Assembly: GCA_030533445.1 (NCBI GenBank)
Contig: CM060065.1
Location: forward strand, 2,375,710-2,439,709
DNA length: 64,000 bases
Direction of reading: 5' to 3'
DNA from: Cyprinodon diabolis
Lineage: Eukaryota > Chordata > Actinopteri > Cyprinodontiformes > Cyprinodontidae
Shown piece by piece: positions 23,201-33,645 of the stretch. Numbering within the stretch: position 1 is the stretch's first letter; every line of letters starts with the position of its first letter. A program made the position numbers and the translations under genes. A model generated the notes under the pieces. That model did no database searches, was not told the origin of the DNA, and worked only from the letters and a program-made list of their open reading frames with translations.

Positions 23201-24847
23201 TAAACACAACATCTGAACTGCTGAGCAGTGACTAGCTGCAGGAAATCATTGCCTCTTGGCAGGAAAATAAATGTTTAATCTTTTCCTCTTTGTTAAAATC
23301 AGCAATCAGAGCTGTTCTTATATCATTTTCTTTCAGGAGTTTTGCCGCCGGTTGAAGACTGTTAAGGTGGACGTTGACTCTTCAGGCAAGAAATGCAAAG
23401 AGAGGATGATGAAGGTCTTGGCTGAAACGCCGTCTCCTCCTGGTCAGCACAGGTCTGCATCAGAGAGACTGAACCTCGGCCTGTTTTGGACTCTCACAGG
23501 GTTCCTCTGGGTCCTTAAAAAGTCTTAAAAGGCATTGAATTCTTCAAAATAAAACTAAGGCCTTAATTGGTATTAAAATGTCTGAAATCAGTCTTTCGTA
23601 GGTTTTAATTTTTAAAACATCATAAATAGGATTATTTTTATTACGATTTATTTTTGTAATCTAAATAAAATGTTAAAATTGACTTTTTTTTTTTTATTAT
23701 AAAAAAAAACTAACGGCTCGTCATTATTGGTTCCGTCCCGATAGTTGAACCAATAAAGCGTTGTTGCAGCCGGGACATTTGGGAGATGCGCCATTAACTT
23801 TTTGTCTGGAAAATCTGAGCAAGTGTAAATGTGACCAAAATTGTCTCCAGCCAAGAGTTTTCTCCATGGCTAAAACCAGGGAACATACATGAGGCTCAGT
23901 GGATTTATGCTAGAAGTCATTCAAGCTCAGAACGATGGGAATTAAGGCAGTGGAGTCGCACATGCGAAGCACGAAACACAAAGCGTCAAAATGGAGTTAC
24001 AGAGAAACAGCCGGTATTTCTCAGTTTAGTTCCACCCTTGTCTCTGCAACGCCTCCACTTATCACCAAATCAAACATACTAAGAAAACCATACAAAGAAA
24101 AATAGCTGCAGAAAAGACTTAGCACTGGTTATGTTGGGGCTTTAAAACTGATTTGTTTTGTTCCCTGCTAAAACAAAGTTTGTGAATTCAGTTAAATAAT
24201 TGTTAAAATATATCTGTCATTTGTGTGTTTTTAGCTTTCTTCCTGTATGGGAAGCTTTTCAACATTTGAAACATTAGTGCAGCGGTTTATGTTAAAATAA
24301 ACCTTTGGGTTAAGTTGTCGCAAGCAGGTTTCACTGCAAAAAAATCTAAATGTAGATCAGTCATTTTTTCTTCAAATAAGTGCATATGTTCTTGAATTGA
24401 AAATGTAAAAGAGACATTTTTCCAATGGAACAAGACAATTTACACCTAACATAAGAAAACACAATTGCTTTGTCTTATTTCAAGTGCATATTATCTAATT
24501 ATCTTATTCTAAGAGTGAAAATACTCATTCCATTGGCAAATTATCTCCTTTACCTCCTCAAATTAAGGGTGAATACACTTAATTTAAGAAATTTTTACTT
24601 ATTTCTAGATTGTTTTTGCACTGTTTTCTTGTGTTTCTTGTGAATTTGGACTTAAATTTTAATTTCAAGTGGCATTAAAAAGTCTTGAATTGAACTTCCC
24701 TTATGCTCTCATGCAGCGCCTCTTTCTGTCAGTTTTCAGGGTTTTGCAGTGAAGAGCTACACGTCTTCATCAGAGCTGAGCGCCGTCTTTGAGGAGCTGG
24801 ACATGGCTGAGCTCTTCCTCCAGCTGCTTCCTTCCCTCAGTGGCTAA
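17268..24847 (+). CDS. rwdd3: RWD domain-containing protein 3 (RSUME), five exons
   Basis: RWDD3 binds the SUMO-conjugating enzyme UBC9 and enhances SUMOylation. Exons: 17268-17352, 18463-18695, 18763-18981, 23337-23452 and 24733-24847. All introns are GT-AG, phases fit, and the product is 255 residues (human about 267). The start [17 protein letters not shown] is followed by the RWD domain with the [12 protein letters not shown] turn. Exon 3 encodes [19 protein letters not shown]. Exon 4 encodes [13 protein letters not shown], nearly identical to the mammalian protein. Exon 5 ends in the acidic helix [16 protein letters not shown]. Exon 5 must begin at 24733: the AG seven bases later breaks the frame. 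Exon 3 has a tandem NAGNAG acceptor (18758-18762) that could add one Gln. Intron 3 (4.4 kb) is full of transposon debris. The start ATG was chosen by alignment with the known N-terminus. Confidence 0.93.
18052..18097. repeat. 46-bp perfect palindrome in rwdd3 intron 1
   Basis: From CTGGTCACTGCAG to CTGCAGTGACCAG the sequence equals its own reverse complement with no spacer; the centre is GTTAACGTTAAC-like. It can extrude a 23-bp stem. Confidence 0.9.
18140..18215. repeat. Probable LINE/SINE tail fragment
   Basis: The phrase actttatttatgaagcact followed by ccaaagtgctgtacac and an A/T-rich run resembles the 3' tail of dispersed teleost retroelements. There is no coding sequence. Confidence 0.35.
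19175..19804. mobile_element. hAT-type MITE in rwdd3 intron 3
   Basis: The ends TAGTGATGCACGATAT and (inverted) TAGGGATGCACGATAT match at 15 of 16 bases. The 8 bp outside each end (acactaac and actgtaac) agree at 6 of 8, consistent with an aged hAT target duplication. Sub-terminal cgatatcgg/ccgatacc motifs recur at both ends. There is no transposase. Confidence 0.75.
19373..19493. repeat. Nested 23-bp perfect inverted repeat
   Basis: 19373-19395 (acgcggtatcgatctatttt...) is the exact reverse complement of 19471-19493, around a 75-bp loop rich in ctcgtga motifs. It looks like a small element nested in the hAT MITE. Confidence 0.7.
19950..20092 (+). mobile_element. LINE reverse-transcriptase C-terminal fragment (CR1/L2/Rex1-like)
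   Basis: Encodes [20 protein letters not shown] and the following region to APSDIRDLM. It is nearly identical to the LINE copies at 44.1-49.6 kb, so it is the same family. It is truncated on both sides; the right side joins a sequence starting gatgggagtaacg. Confidence 0.85.
20093..20318. other. TE-like spacer with hAT-end motif
   Basis: gtgatgggagtaacg followed by gtaacgagtaatct resembles one end of a teleost hAT element. The matching second end was not found, so this is only suggestive. Confidence 0.3.
20319..21071. repeat. Foldback element with arms of about 100 bp
   Basis: 20319-20424 and 20962-21071 are inverted copies (for example taaatcccgttctaatgtaa and its complement) with a few mismatches. 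The loop contains a second hairpin: about 19 bp at 20711-20729 pairs with the sequence just after 20743 (aattcaaaatgtctg against cagacattttgaatt). There is no ORF. Confidence 0.8.
21072..22079. other. TE-derived spacer in rwdd3 intron 3
   Basis: 21130-21510 contains repeated cgggtcggg/gcgggcgggt motifs ending in cgacccgtgcaggactct, like an eroded hAT end. 21700-21730 ends in ccccctagatccgccactg, another hAT-like terminus. 21897-21938 matches 62948-62989 exactly in the opposite direction. I see no host exon. Confidence 0.45.
22080..22611 (+). mobile_element. Truncated Tc1-like transposon, 5' part
   Basis: Starts with a terminal repeat of the type cttaaaagtttggggtcaca and leads to ATG at 22494 with [18 protein letters not shown] and the helix-turn-helix start [14 protein letters not shown]. 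It then breaks off at about 22611, leaving no catalytic domain or right terminal repeat. Confidence 0.8.
22921..23106. repeat. Short MITE with 23-bp perfect inverted ends
   Basis: 22921-22943 (caacgacttgaaggcacaaa...) is the exact reverse complement of 23084-23106. The interior of about 140 bp is non-coding. It lies 230 bp before rwdd3 exon 4. Confidence 0.75.
24332..24623. mobile_element. MITE with CACTGCAAAAA ends
   Basis: Begins cactgcaaaaa and ends tttttgcactg-like (tgtttttgcactg), with an AT-rich middle and no ORF. It resembles a common teleost hAT MITE; no clean 8-bp duplication is visible. Confidence 0.55.
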
Positions 24848-24978
24848 CGGGCATCTGCTGGGTGTGGCCGTTCCTGTAGGACCCACGCTGCTGGAAGGAG
24901 TTTGGCTTTTTATTTTAGCTATCACTAAACTAAAAGTTCATTTAAAGGTTCTCTTTTGCTTGTTTTAAGCAACTTGTC

Positions 24979-24984
24979 ATTAAA
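24979..24984 (+). terminator. Possible rwdd3 poly(A) signal ATTAAA
   Basis: ATTAAA lies 132 bases after the rwdd3 stop codon. It is the second most common vertebrate signal and the first candidate downstream. Confidence 0.35.
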
Positions 24985-25034
24985 TCTGTAAAGTCTGAAC
25001 ACATAAGTCTGAACACATAAAAGTCCCTGTCCTT

Positions 25035-25062
25035 CAGGTAGGATTGGATGGAATCCTACCTG
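25035..25062. repeat. Hairpin, 11-bp arms and 6-base loop
   Basis: CAGGTAGGATT-ggatgg-AATCCTACCTG is a perfect stem about 190 bases after the rwdd3 stop. Function unknown. Confidence 0.6.
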
Positions 25063-25099
25063 GAAACCTGACTGGAAGACATCAAAGCAGCCGGTCATT

Positions 25100-25290
25100 G
25101 ATAATCAGGCATTTAACTGGTGAAACACAACTTTTTCAATAATCTTAGTGATGAAGGTAAGGTTAGAGATGGGTCTGTAGTTCCGCATGACCAAATCAAG
25201 TTTGTCTAAGCTTCTGTTTTTTATCAATGGTTTGATAATTGCTGTTTTTAAGGCTCAGGGGAAAACAAATGACATGAGGGGTGTGTTCAT
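25100..25290 (-). mobile_element. LINE reverse-transcriptase fragment
   Basis: The minus strand reads ALKTAIIKPLIKNRSLDKLD then [20 protein letters not shown], the first conserved RT blocks of CR1/L2/Rex1-type LINEs. It is related to, but more diverged than, the copy at 44.6-48.6 kb ([20 protein letters not shown]). It is truncated on both sides. Confidence 0.8.
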
Positions 25291-25299
25291 GATTTGAAT

Positions 25300-28200
25300 C
25301 AAATAGACTCTAAAACAGGCAAAACCTTTACAATAAAATCTGCAGAACAATTTATTCTAAATTTTTAAAGTTTGTTTGGAAGAATTTCCTTTATTCTAAC
25401 TGGTGACAGCAATGGTACTAGCCTGGGCGTAGGCTTGCATAAGGACCATAGGGACCTGTCCCTACCAACATTTCTATGTGAATAACATGTTTATAATTTA
25501 CAATACAGCAGTCACTTCTTTTTCTCTCGCAGCTCTGCTGCCTGGTAGCTGCTGCTGCCGCTCCATCTGAGTCCCTGCCTGGTCTTTCCTGTCCCTTTCA
25601 CTTAGCAGCGCATGCATCTGTGCTGAGCTGTTTAACTCCACTCTCATTCTTTGCTCTGCCTTAAAATCTTAGGGAAGCGGCCATTCCAAATGTTGCATTT
25701 CCGAATTCTCCTGAGTGGTCCCCGACTTTACACCAGTGAATAAAGTGAATGCGATTGGTCGCTTATCAAGGGGGCGGGATTGTTGTGGCGGAAGGTTCAC
25801 AAGCTAGTTTGGTTGTGGCCGGTTTGTCGAAAGCATCTTGCTAACCAGTTAGCAACTTAGTGCTAGTAGGTTCCCAATGGGAAATTCCATTGGGACCAAG
25901 TAGCACTAAATTGGTGACTTCGAAACGACGCTGTCAAGGAACGCTATGGACAGCGGAAACATGCAAGAGGAGGAGAGTTTAGTGTCGGAGGTCGTGGATG
26001 AGTCACCACAGACGTCCATCCCCTTGAACACTGGGACGGAACTCAATGGGAAAGGAAAGGATTCTGATTTAAAAACTCCAAGGACCGACCACAGGAAAAA
26101 CAAAACCGCGTTAAACTGCTCATATGAGTGCCGCAGAACGGGCAAAACGCAACTCGATTAGCTTCCATCTTGGGTCATCATGAACTCTCCGGTTATCACT
26201 TCCGGGTAAGCTTCGAAGACAGTCCCTCCCTTTCCGTCAGATTTTGTCAGTTGTAAATTTGTTTTCTCAAATGTAAAGTTGTTTCAAGATTTATAAAAGT
26301 GTTTCAGATTTTGTATTGTTGGTTTGCACTTCCCGGCCACCGTAGTACAGTCTATTTATCCAGTGAAAAATGTTTTTACTCAGTTTGTTTGACCTGTAAG
26401 GCTGAGAAAATGTCTGAGAGGGGGGTGGTTTACTTATTCCCACGACAAGCCAAATTGTTTCTCAAAGTTTGTTAAAGTGTGTGTAATTTGTTTATGCACA
26501 ACCTTCAGTTTTTTCATCAACATAAATAAGGGAGACAAACTTTGTCTAGTCAGAACTGAATGCTGCCATTAGGGCTGAATGATGAACTGTTCTCTCTTTG
26601 CAAAGATATGAATAAATGTGCCGGCTGAGTGAAATCCATCCATCTCTGTGTATTTAACTAAGGTGAACAGTTGAATACTTTTTCCCCACCACAATTTGGC
26701 GTTGTCAATGCAGGATTCTCCTACGACTGATTCTTTCTGAGGACAGCGATTGTCAGAAGTGTCAGGAACCACCTGGAGGAAGCAGCCTTCCAGCCTCAAT
26801 ACCCCGTTAGAAGGTTAAGGGAGTGAGGACTTCTGACATCGAGGTCCCTGGAGGTCAGGAGGAGGATCAAAACCAACCATTTCTTTGAGACGGTGAGATT
26901 AATCTTTTGTCGGCACAGTTTAAATTAAATTTCATAAACTAAATTACAAAACAACAGGTTGTTAACAGATTTAAAGATTATTAGAAATCAAATACTGGAA
27001 AATTAGCTCAAACAAAGTCCTCTTCTTCTCACTGAAATAAAATGAGGTATTTATGCATTAGTAAAATAGCATCCTGTGCTATCTCAGAGGAGTTGACCCT
27101 GTATTCCTGTATATCCATCAGTATATAAAGGTCAAGGGTCAGCAAATGCTAATTCTTCCTGTAAAACAATGACAGCGTAATTGTCTCTTTATGATCTGAA
27201 GCCTCATTTGGAGCTTTGAAACAGGCTTTTGAAAAACTTTGATAATTTGCTGCTGTAATATTATAGATTGTTTTAGAATAAAAAGCTAGCAGATGCGCAT
27301 AATCAAAAAATTTAAAAAATAACAGAAATACAATTATAGAGCATTCAGTATTGTAAGAAAGCCCACACTGTTTCTGAATAAATAATTTTTTTCTGAGGAC
27401 TCCTCTTATCTATAAAAATAATCAAATAACTAAATGTAATCTAACAAAAAAAAAAATAACTAAATTAAAGATTGATAGGTTAATCATTTCTAAAGCACTA
27501 AGATTAGTATATCGTAAATCCTCTAATATTGGCCTGTATTCCACTAGCGTCGGGTCTCTAATAATGGCCTGTCTGGCTGTCGGTGGAGGTAAATACTGGC
27601 CGGACTCTTCTACAGGCCGGGGCTGTAATTAGAACCAACGATGTTCCTGGGCAGTCCTCAACAACTTGTGATAGTAACATACAAGTACCACAGGGGGGCA
27701 GTGTTTGCTAACGAATCCAAGCCATGGGAAGTCCCATCCTTATGCAGAGATTGTGGCAGACTGCCGCAGACAGGAGGCTGGCTTGTTTGGTTTTTATGAC
27801 CGAAATTGCAACTCGTGAAGTTGGACCAGCTAGAAGAGCGAGGTGGGTGAGAATGCTGGGACCCTTTTTCCACCTGGATCCCCGCTATTTTTCGCCTTCA
27901 TGTCCCTCTGTTGTTGGACTAAAGTTGCCCCCACTTCCTCACCGCCTTGGCCGTATCTAGACCCACAGCGTGTAGCACAGACCACGCTTCAATATTGAGC
28001 ATAAATCAAAAATGTCTGCATCAATCTCACTGTGACACACTGCTGCAGGAGGATAACCAGCCACACAATCGTTCTGACCTGAAAGACAAATGTGACCCTA
28101 GGTCTAAAGAAACACTCTAAACTCTTACAGGAAATGATTAACTCATAGCTAAACACTATTGAATTATTACAAAAAGAAAGTAAGAAGGGCATAAAATAAA

Positions 28201-29239
28201 TCAAAGAAAAAACGTGTAAAATGGAGGAACTGACCTAAAATTAAATTACAAAAACAAAATTTAAATTGAGAAAAATATATTGAGAAAACGGTAAAAGTAT
28301 GTTGATGAGAAAAGCAAAGATGTGTTGATGAGTAAAGTATGTGGTGAGAGGGAAAAGTGACTTAAAGTGGCTGAAGGATGAAGTGGGGCGACTAACGAGA
28401 CGACATTCCCTTCCTGAAAAAGGCTTCTTCTTTTATATGGTAAAGATGAACAACCTTATTTTTTATTCATTTGAAACATTGAAACTCTTCCTTAAACTAA
28501 CCATTGTTTTTTTTACTCCCTGCCCTTTTAACATGGACTCCCTGAACAGAGCCGCTCCTTGCTGAATTCAGACCTGGAGGAGTTGCCCCCCCTCCCATGA
28601 GGCCGCTGGAGGTGCTATCTGGTTGAGCAGCACCAGATCAGCTGCTCATCTTGGGGCAAATGTTGTTTTCATCTGAAACAGACTTATATTAAAGGGGAAG
28701 CACTTTCCTCACGAGTCGACTCAAATGTTAAAACATTTCATCTGAAGGGTTACATAATAATCCTAATTTCCTTCCTGTTTTTCTGAAAGGCTGAGTTTTA
28801 AAGAAAGACACTTCTGCAGTTTAGGGAAAAACCCCTTCCAGCAGAGCTGAAACATTGAATGCGTCAGAAGGTTCTTCCCAACCAGGGGACTTTTCCAGCA
28901 GGTTTATTCCATGCAGTTCTAAGTGAATTAGTTCATTCATAAAACAGATGCTTTTCTGGTCAATGAAATGCAGTAGGCTACCATCATGGTCATTAGAGCA
29001 GCTTCTGGTGCCTTTGGTAGTGGAAGATATGCTGGAAGATACAATCAAAATCTCCTTAAAGCTGGTTAGCAGAATAATCATAAACCACTCTAGAATGCTG
29101 TTTCCCTTGTAAAAAAACGAGGAATTTGTAGTCCATGTCCTTGGTGGCCTCTGCTGTGATGACTCCAGCCTCAGTGTCATCTGGTACCTATAGGCCTTCA
29201 GTGGGCATCCCTCAACTTAATCTACTTTTTATCCCTTGA
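25300..29239. other. Intergenic stretch without a recognised gene
   Basis: Read on both strands; no conserved domain or splice-supported gene seen. 25946-26161 (+) is a 71-residue ORF starting MDSGNMQEEESLVSEVVDE, acidic and Ser-rich, of unknown identity; it could be a 5' piece of a transposase gene. 28821-29180 (-) is a 119-residue ORF without recognisable motifs. 27510-27620 has the repeated phrase taat(a/n)tggcctgt typical of dispersed elements. The rest is AT-rich. Confidence 0.5.
27688..27703 (+). promoter_or_regulatory. CTCF-like motif
   Basis: CCACAGGGGGGCAGTG resembles the CTCF core CCASYAGRKGGCRS. Sequence match only; the site lies in dispersed-repeat-like sequence. Confidence 0.3.
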
Positions 29240-29846
29240 TCTCCACATAACAGCAGGGTGTAAAATGCAGGCAGGAAGTGCATACATGGAACGCCACAAC
29301 CAGGTAGCTGTCATAGTGTACAGGAACATCTGCCATGAGTATGGGCTGGAAGTCCCAAGGTCAAAATGGAAGACGGTAGGTAAGGTAGTTGAGAATGACC
29401 GAGCTAAGATCCTATGGGACTTCAAGATCCAGACTGACAAACAGGTGATGGCTAACCAACCAGACATCGTGTTGATCGACAAACAGCAGAAGAAGGCAGT
29501 AGTGATAGATGTGGCAATCCCAAGCGACAGCAACATCAAGAAGAAAGAACACGAGAAGCTTGAGAAATACCAAGGGCTGAAAGAGGAGCTAGAAAAGATG
29601 TGGAAAGTAAGAGCAGCAGTGGTGCCAGTGGTAATTGGAGCACTGGGGGCTGTGACCCCCAAACTGGGAGAGTGGCTACAGCAGATCCCAGGTAAAACAT
29701 CAGAGGTCTCTGTCCAGAAGAGCGCAGTCCTAGGAACAGCTAAGATACTGCGCAGAACCCTCAAACTCCCAGGCCTCTGGTAGAGGACCCCAGCTTGAGG
29801 ATGACACATACCACCCCACCAGGGGGGAGGAAACAGTTTTTATATA
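29240..29846 (+). mobile_element. 3' end of a LINE with restriction-like endonuclease
   Basis: An open frame (29265-29783, readable from about 29246) encodes the C-terminus of an R2/R4-type LINE polyprotein. It has HITAGCKMQAG and RHNQVAVIVYRNICHEYGLE, then the endonuclease core PDIVLIDKQQKKAVVIDVAIP (PD...D pattern), the charged helix YQGLKEELEKMW, and VPVVIGALGAVTPKL. The ORF stops at 29783 and a short 3' UTR ends in a TA-rich tail. The reverse transcriptase is missing, as in a 5'-truncated insertion. Family assignment (Rex6/R4-like) is inference. Confidence 0.8.
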
Positions 29847-29848
29847 TA

Positions 29849-31096
29849 CACTATATTGCCAAAAGTATTTGCTCACCCATCCAAATTATTGGAATCAGGT
29901 GTTCCAATCACTTCCATGGCCACAGGTGTATAAATTCAAGCACCTAGGCATGCAGACTGTTTTTACAAACATTTGTGAAAGAATGGGTCGCTCTCAGGAG
30001 CTCAGTGAATTCCAGCGTGGAACTGTGATAGGATGCCACCTGTGCAACAAATCCAGTCGTGAAATTTCCTCGCTCCTAAATATTCCACAGTCAACTGTCA
30101 GCTGTATTATAAGAAAATGGAAGTGTTTGGGAACGACAGCAACTCAGCCACGAAGTGGTAGGCCACGTAAACTGACGGAGCGGGGTCAGCGGATGCTGAA
30201 GCGCATAGTGCGAAGAGGTCGCCAACTTTCTGCAGAGTCAATCACTACAGACCTCCAAACTTCATGTGGCCTTCAGATTAGCTCAAGAACAGTGCGCAGA
30301 GAGCTTCATGGAATGGGTTTCCATGGTCGAGCAGCTGCATCCAAGCCATACATAACCAAGTGCAATGCAAAGCGTCGGATGCGGTGGTGTAAAGCACGCC
30401 GCCACTGGACTCTAGAGCAGTGGAGACGCGTTCTCTGGAGTGACGAATCGCGCTTCTCCATCTGGCAATCTGATGGACGGGTCTGGGTTTGGCGGTTGCC
30501 AGGAGAACGGTACTTGTCTGACTGCATTGTGCCAAGTGTAAAGTTTGATGGAGGGGGGATTATGGTGTGGGGTTGTTTTTCAGGAGCTGGGCTTGGCCCC
30601 TTAGTTCCAGTGAAAGGAACTCTGAATGCTTCAGCATACCAAGACATTTTGGACAATTCCATGCTCCCAACTTTGTGGGAACAGTTTGGAGCTGGCCCCT
30701 TCCTCTTCCAACATGACTGTGCACCAGTGCACAAAGCAAGGTCCATAAAGACATGGATGACAGAGTCTGGTGTGGATGAACTTGACTGGCCTGCACAGAG
30801 TGCTGACCTCAACCCGATAGAACACCTTTGGGATGAATTAGAGCGGAGACTGAGAGCCAGGCCTTCTCGTCCAACATCAGTGTGCGACCTCACAAATGCG
30901 CTTCTGGAAGAATGGTCAAAAATTCCCATAAACACACTCCTAAACCTTGTGGACAGCCTTCCCAGAAGAGTTGAAGCTGTTCTAGCTGCAAAGGGTGGAC
31001 CGACGTCATATTGAACCCTATGGATTAGGAACGGGATGTCACTTAAGCTCATATGTGAGTCAAGGCAGGTGAGCAAATACTTTTGGCAATATAGTG
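29849..31096 (+). mobile_element. Complete Tc1-like transposon
   Basis: 29-bp perfect terminal inverted repeats (start cactatattgccaaaagtat, end its complement) are flanked by TA on both sides (29847-29848, 31097-31098). The 1248-bp body carries one uninterrupted transposase. It sits in the TA-rich tail of the upstream LINE fragment. Confidence 0.95.
29983..31014 (+). CDS. Tc1-like transposase, apparently intact
   Basis: 343 residues, the usual Tc1 length, cut-and-paste DD34E type. The start [13 protein letters not shown] is the family's normal N-terminus; an upstream in-frame ATG would add 38 residues read from the terminal region and is unlikely. There are two helix-turn-helix regions (about 10-50 and 70-115) joined by a GRPRK linker (59-63). 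The catalytic triad is Asp154 (WSDESRF), Asp245 (FQHDCAPVH) and Glu280 (DLNPIEHLW), with exactly 34 residues between the last two. The C-terminus ends AAKGGPTSY. No stop, frameshift or missing catalytic residue is seen. Because both terminal repeats are present, the copy could be autonomous, but activity is inference. Confidence 0.93.
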   Translation: MGRSQELSEFQRGTVIGCHLCNKSSREISSLLNIPQSTVSCIIRKWKCLGTTATQPRSGRPRKLTERGQRMLKRIVRRGRQLSAESITTDLQTSCGLQISSRTVRRELHGMGFHGRAAASKPYITKCNAKRRMRWCKARRHWTLEQWRRVLWSDESRFSIWQSDGRVWVWRLPGERYLSDCIVPSVKFDGGGIMVWGCFSGAGLGPLVPVKGTLNASAYQDILDNSMLPTLWEQFGAGPFLFQHDCAPVHKARSIKTWMTESGVDELDWPAQSADLNPIEHLWDELERRLRARPSRPTSVCDLTNALLEEWSKIPINTLLNLVDSLPRRVEAVLAAKGGPTSY

Positions 31097-31614
31097 TATA
31101 TTTGGGTGTCCCCCTTTAGCATCACTCTATAACCACAGCTCTGCCATGTTTACATCATCATTAGCCATTCAGATTCAATATGCATTTAATTACTAGTCAA
31201 AATAGGGCATAAAGCATGAAAATAAAATATATCACCCAGGGTCGTAGCTATCTGGGAGGCCAGGGGTAGTCATGGCCAACCTTAGCCAATCATTGGCCAC
31301 CCCTGTGGCAACCCCTTCCAGTTTTTCCCTCTAACACAGAAGGTGGCAGCAGTAATACTCTCAAGTCGAATGTTTTGACTTATTTAACATTTTATTTTTT
31401 TATATATTAACAGTTAGTTGAGAACAAAAACATTGTGGATAATTGTGCACATCAATATACTAACTTTAAAACATACAGAATTCTTGCTCTCTCAGAATTA
31501 GATTTTGTGTTATGGAGTAAAGACAAAGTTATGCCTTTGCAAGTCATCTGGGAATCCTCAGTGAAATCAGAGATAAATAATTAATTTAATAATAAAGGGG
31601 CGGTTTGCAGCCGA
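31097..31614. other. Intergenic, no gene recognised
   Basis: AT-rich spacer. 31250-31300 (gggtcgtagctatctgggag) resembles an eroded hAT end. Nothing else is supported. Confidence 0.4.
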
Positions 31615-32470
31615 ATGTGAGGCAGCCAGGATGAGGATCAGCACCTCCAAATCCGAGGCCTTGGTTCTCCCCTGGAGAAAAGTGGACTCCCCCTTCAGGT
31701 CAGTGGAGAGTCCTTGTCTCAAGTGGAGGAGTTCAAGTATCTCGGGGTCTTGTTCAGGAGTGAGGGACAGAGCGTGAGATCGATAGATGGATCGGTGCGG
31801 CGTTGGCAGTAATGAGGTCGCTGAGTCGGACTGTCATGGTGAAGAGGGAGCTGAGTCGGGGGGGTAAAGCTCTAGATTTACCCATCGATCTACGTTCCCC
31901 CCGTCACCTGTGGTCATGAGATCTGGGTAATGACCGAAAGGACAAGATCGCAAATACAAGCGGCCAAAAGGAGTTTCCTTCGCAGGGTGGCTAGGTGCGC
32001 CCTTCCATATCCGGTGAGGAGCTCAGTTACCCAGGAGGAGCTCAGTTACCCAGCAGGAGCTAATTTCCCAGGAGGAGCTCAGTTACCCAGGAGGGTCTCA
32101 GTTACCCAGGAGGAGCTCAGTTACCCAGGTGGAGCTAATTTCCCAGTAGGAGCTCAGTTATCCAGGAGGAGCTAATTTCCCAGGAGGAGCTCAGTTACCC
32201 AGGAGGAGCTAATTTCCCAGGAGGAGCTCAGTTACCCAGGAGGAGCTCAGTTACCCAGGAGGAGCTCAGTTACCCAGGAGGAGCTAATTTCCCTGGAGGG
32301 GCTAATTTCCCAGTAGGAGCTCAGTTACCCAGGAGGAGCTAATTTCCCAGTAGGAGCTCAGTTACCCAGGAGGAGCTCAGTTACCCAGGAGGAGCTCAGA
32401 GTAGAGTCGTTGCTCCTCCATGTCGAAAGGAGCCAGCTGAGGAGGCTCAGGCATCTGTTCCTGATGAAGG
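31615..32470 (+). mobile_element. Rex3/RTE-like LINE fragment, degenerate
   Basis: Across frames the + strand reads ARMRISTSKSEALVLPWRKV, then EEFKYLGVLF, then MTERTRSQIQAAKRSFLRRV and later ERSQLRRLRHLF. This is the typical C-terminal end of Rex3-like reverse transcriptase. Several stops and frameshifts make it non-functional. The motif that should be one short linker (VRSS..REELR) is replaced by a tandem repeat at 32010-32400. Confidence 0.8.
32010..32400 (+). repeat. 18/19-bp minisatellite inside the Rex3-like fragment
   Basis: About 20 units alternate between gaggagctcagttacccag (19 bp) and gaggagctaatttcccag (18 bp). The array starts and ends inside the LINE coding sequence, at the place where ordinary copies have one similar segment (gaggagctcag before agtagag). 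Confidence 0.9.
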
Positions 32471-32657
32471 ATAATAAAGTAATTAATTTAATGTAGATAT
32501 TAGTACATGTAAGTATTGATTTTACACAGAAAGATTATTTATAAAAGTAGGTAAGTAATGACAATGAATAAGATGATCACCCCAGAACTTAAACCTGAAA
32601 GAATTTTGTCCACTACAACTTTAATTTTGACAGCATGGATGTTTAAATATATGTGTC
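32471..32657. other. AT-rich spacer
   Basis: No gene, repeat or motif recognised. Confidence 0.4.
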
Positions 32658-32880
32658 TACAGGTCCTTCTCAAAATATGTGCATATTGGGATAAAGTTCA
32701 TTATTTTCCATAATGTAATGATAAAACTTGAACATTCGTATATTTTAGATTCATTGCACACTAAATGAAATATTTCAGGTCTTTTATTGTCTTAATATGG
32801 ATGATTTTGGCATACAGCTCATGAAAACCCCAAATTCCTATCTCACAAAATTAGCATATCATTTTAAAGGTCTGTAAACG
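32658..32880. mobile_element. Tc1-like transposon end fragment
   Basis: Starts acaggtccttctcaaaatat and runs through long sub-terminal sequence with tgaaatatttcaggtctttt to aattagcatatcat. This is one end of a Tc1-like family with long inverted repeats. Transposase and the other end are missing. Confidence 0.65.
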
Positions 32881-33645
32881 AGCTATGCACCTAAACACAA
32901 AAAAACACTTTTATTAAAAAATTCTTTTTTTAGTTGTACGGTTATAAACAGGCGATGAAAGAGTCTGGATCAGAAACCAGAGGAACAGCTTAGCTGCTCC
33001 TAATGCCAGTGGGACATTAAAGGACGTCTGTTGAACCTTTAATAATCCTGTTGAATAATCTTCTTTGCATCTTCAGTAAATGAGAGCACTGGTGGTCAGA
33101 AACTTCCCACAATCCTGCTCTGAATATGGCGTCCCTGGGTGGGGGGAGCTTGGAGGTGCTGTGTTACATTTTGGAATTCAGATGTTCTCCTGTTTCCTTT
33201 AAATCCTAATCTTTATCCCTAAATAAAGGAACCCGACTGCATCATGTCCAAACATCTACTTTCTCTCTGAACTTGACTGGATCGAACTCTCTAAATATTT
33301 CTATCTATAAATTTGAGGGTTTTTTTGCAGCAACTGATTATAAATAAAACAAATTAAAATAAAACTGAATAAATAAATCATTAAAGACCATAAAACCTTG
33401 AAGAGCTCAAGGTTAGTCTTTAATGAAAGGGTCATTGGATTGAATAAAAAGCTTTGAAATTATATGAAAGAGTTGTTTATTTCTTATTAACAAAGTTCAG
33501 TTCATATTTATGTACAGTGGACTGGTTCCAGCCTTAATAAATAAAACATACATTTTCAGACCGATTAAAAAAAAAAAATTATAAAATGTATGAGAGCAAA
33601 AGATGGCTGCAGAGCATTAGTGTTTCTAAGTGTTTCACAGGAGCC
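32881..33645. other. Intergenic and plekhf1 3' flank
   Basis: No coding sequence. Several TTTATT motifs (for example 33475-33481), which read AATAAA on the minus strand, could serve as plekhf1 poly(A) signals. AT-rich. Confidence 0.4.

Noticed and set aside
28821..29180. 119-codon minus-strand ORF as a gene
   Set aside because: No motif, no splice or promoter evidence, low-complexity Ser-rich patches. Kept only as a remark in the spacer entry.
30306..31076. 256-codon minus-strand ORF
   Set aside because: Antisense shadow of the intact Tc1 transposase.
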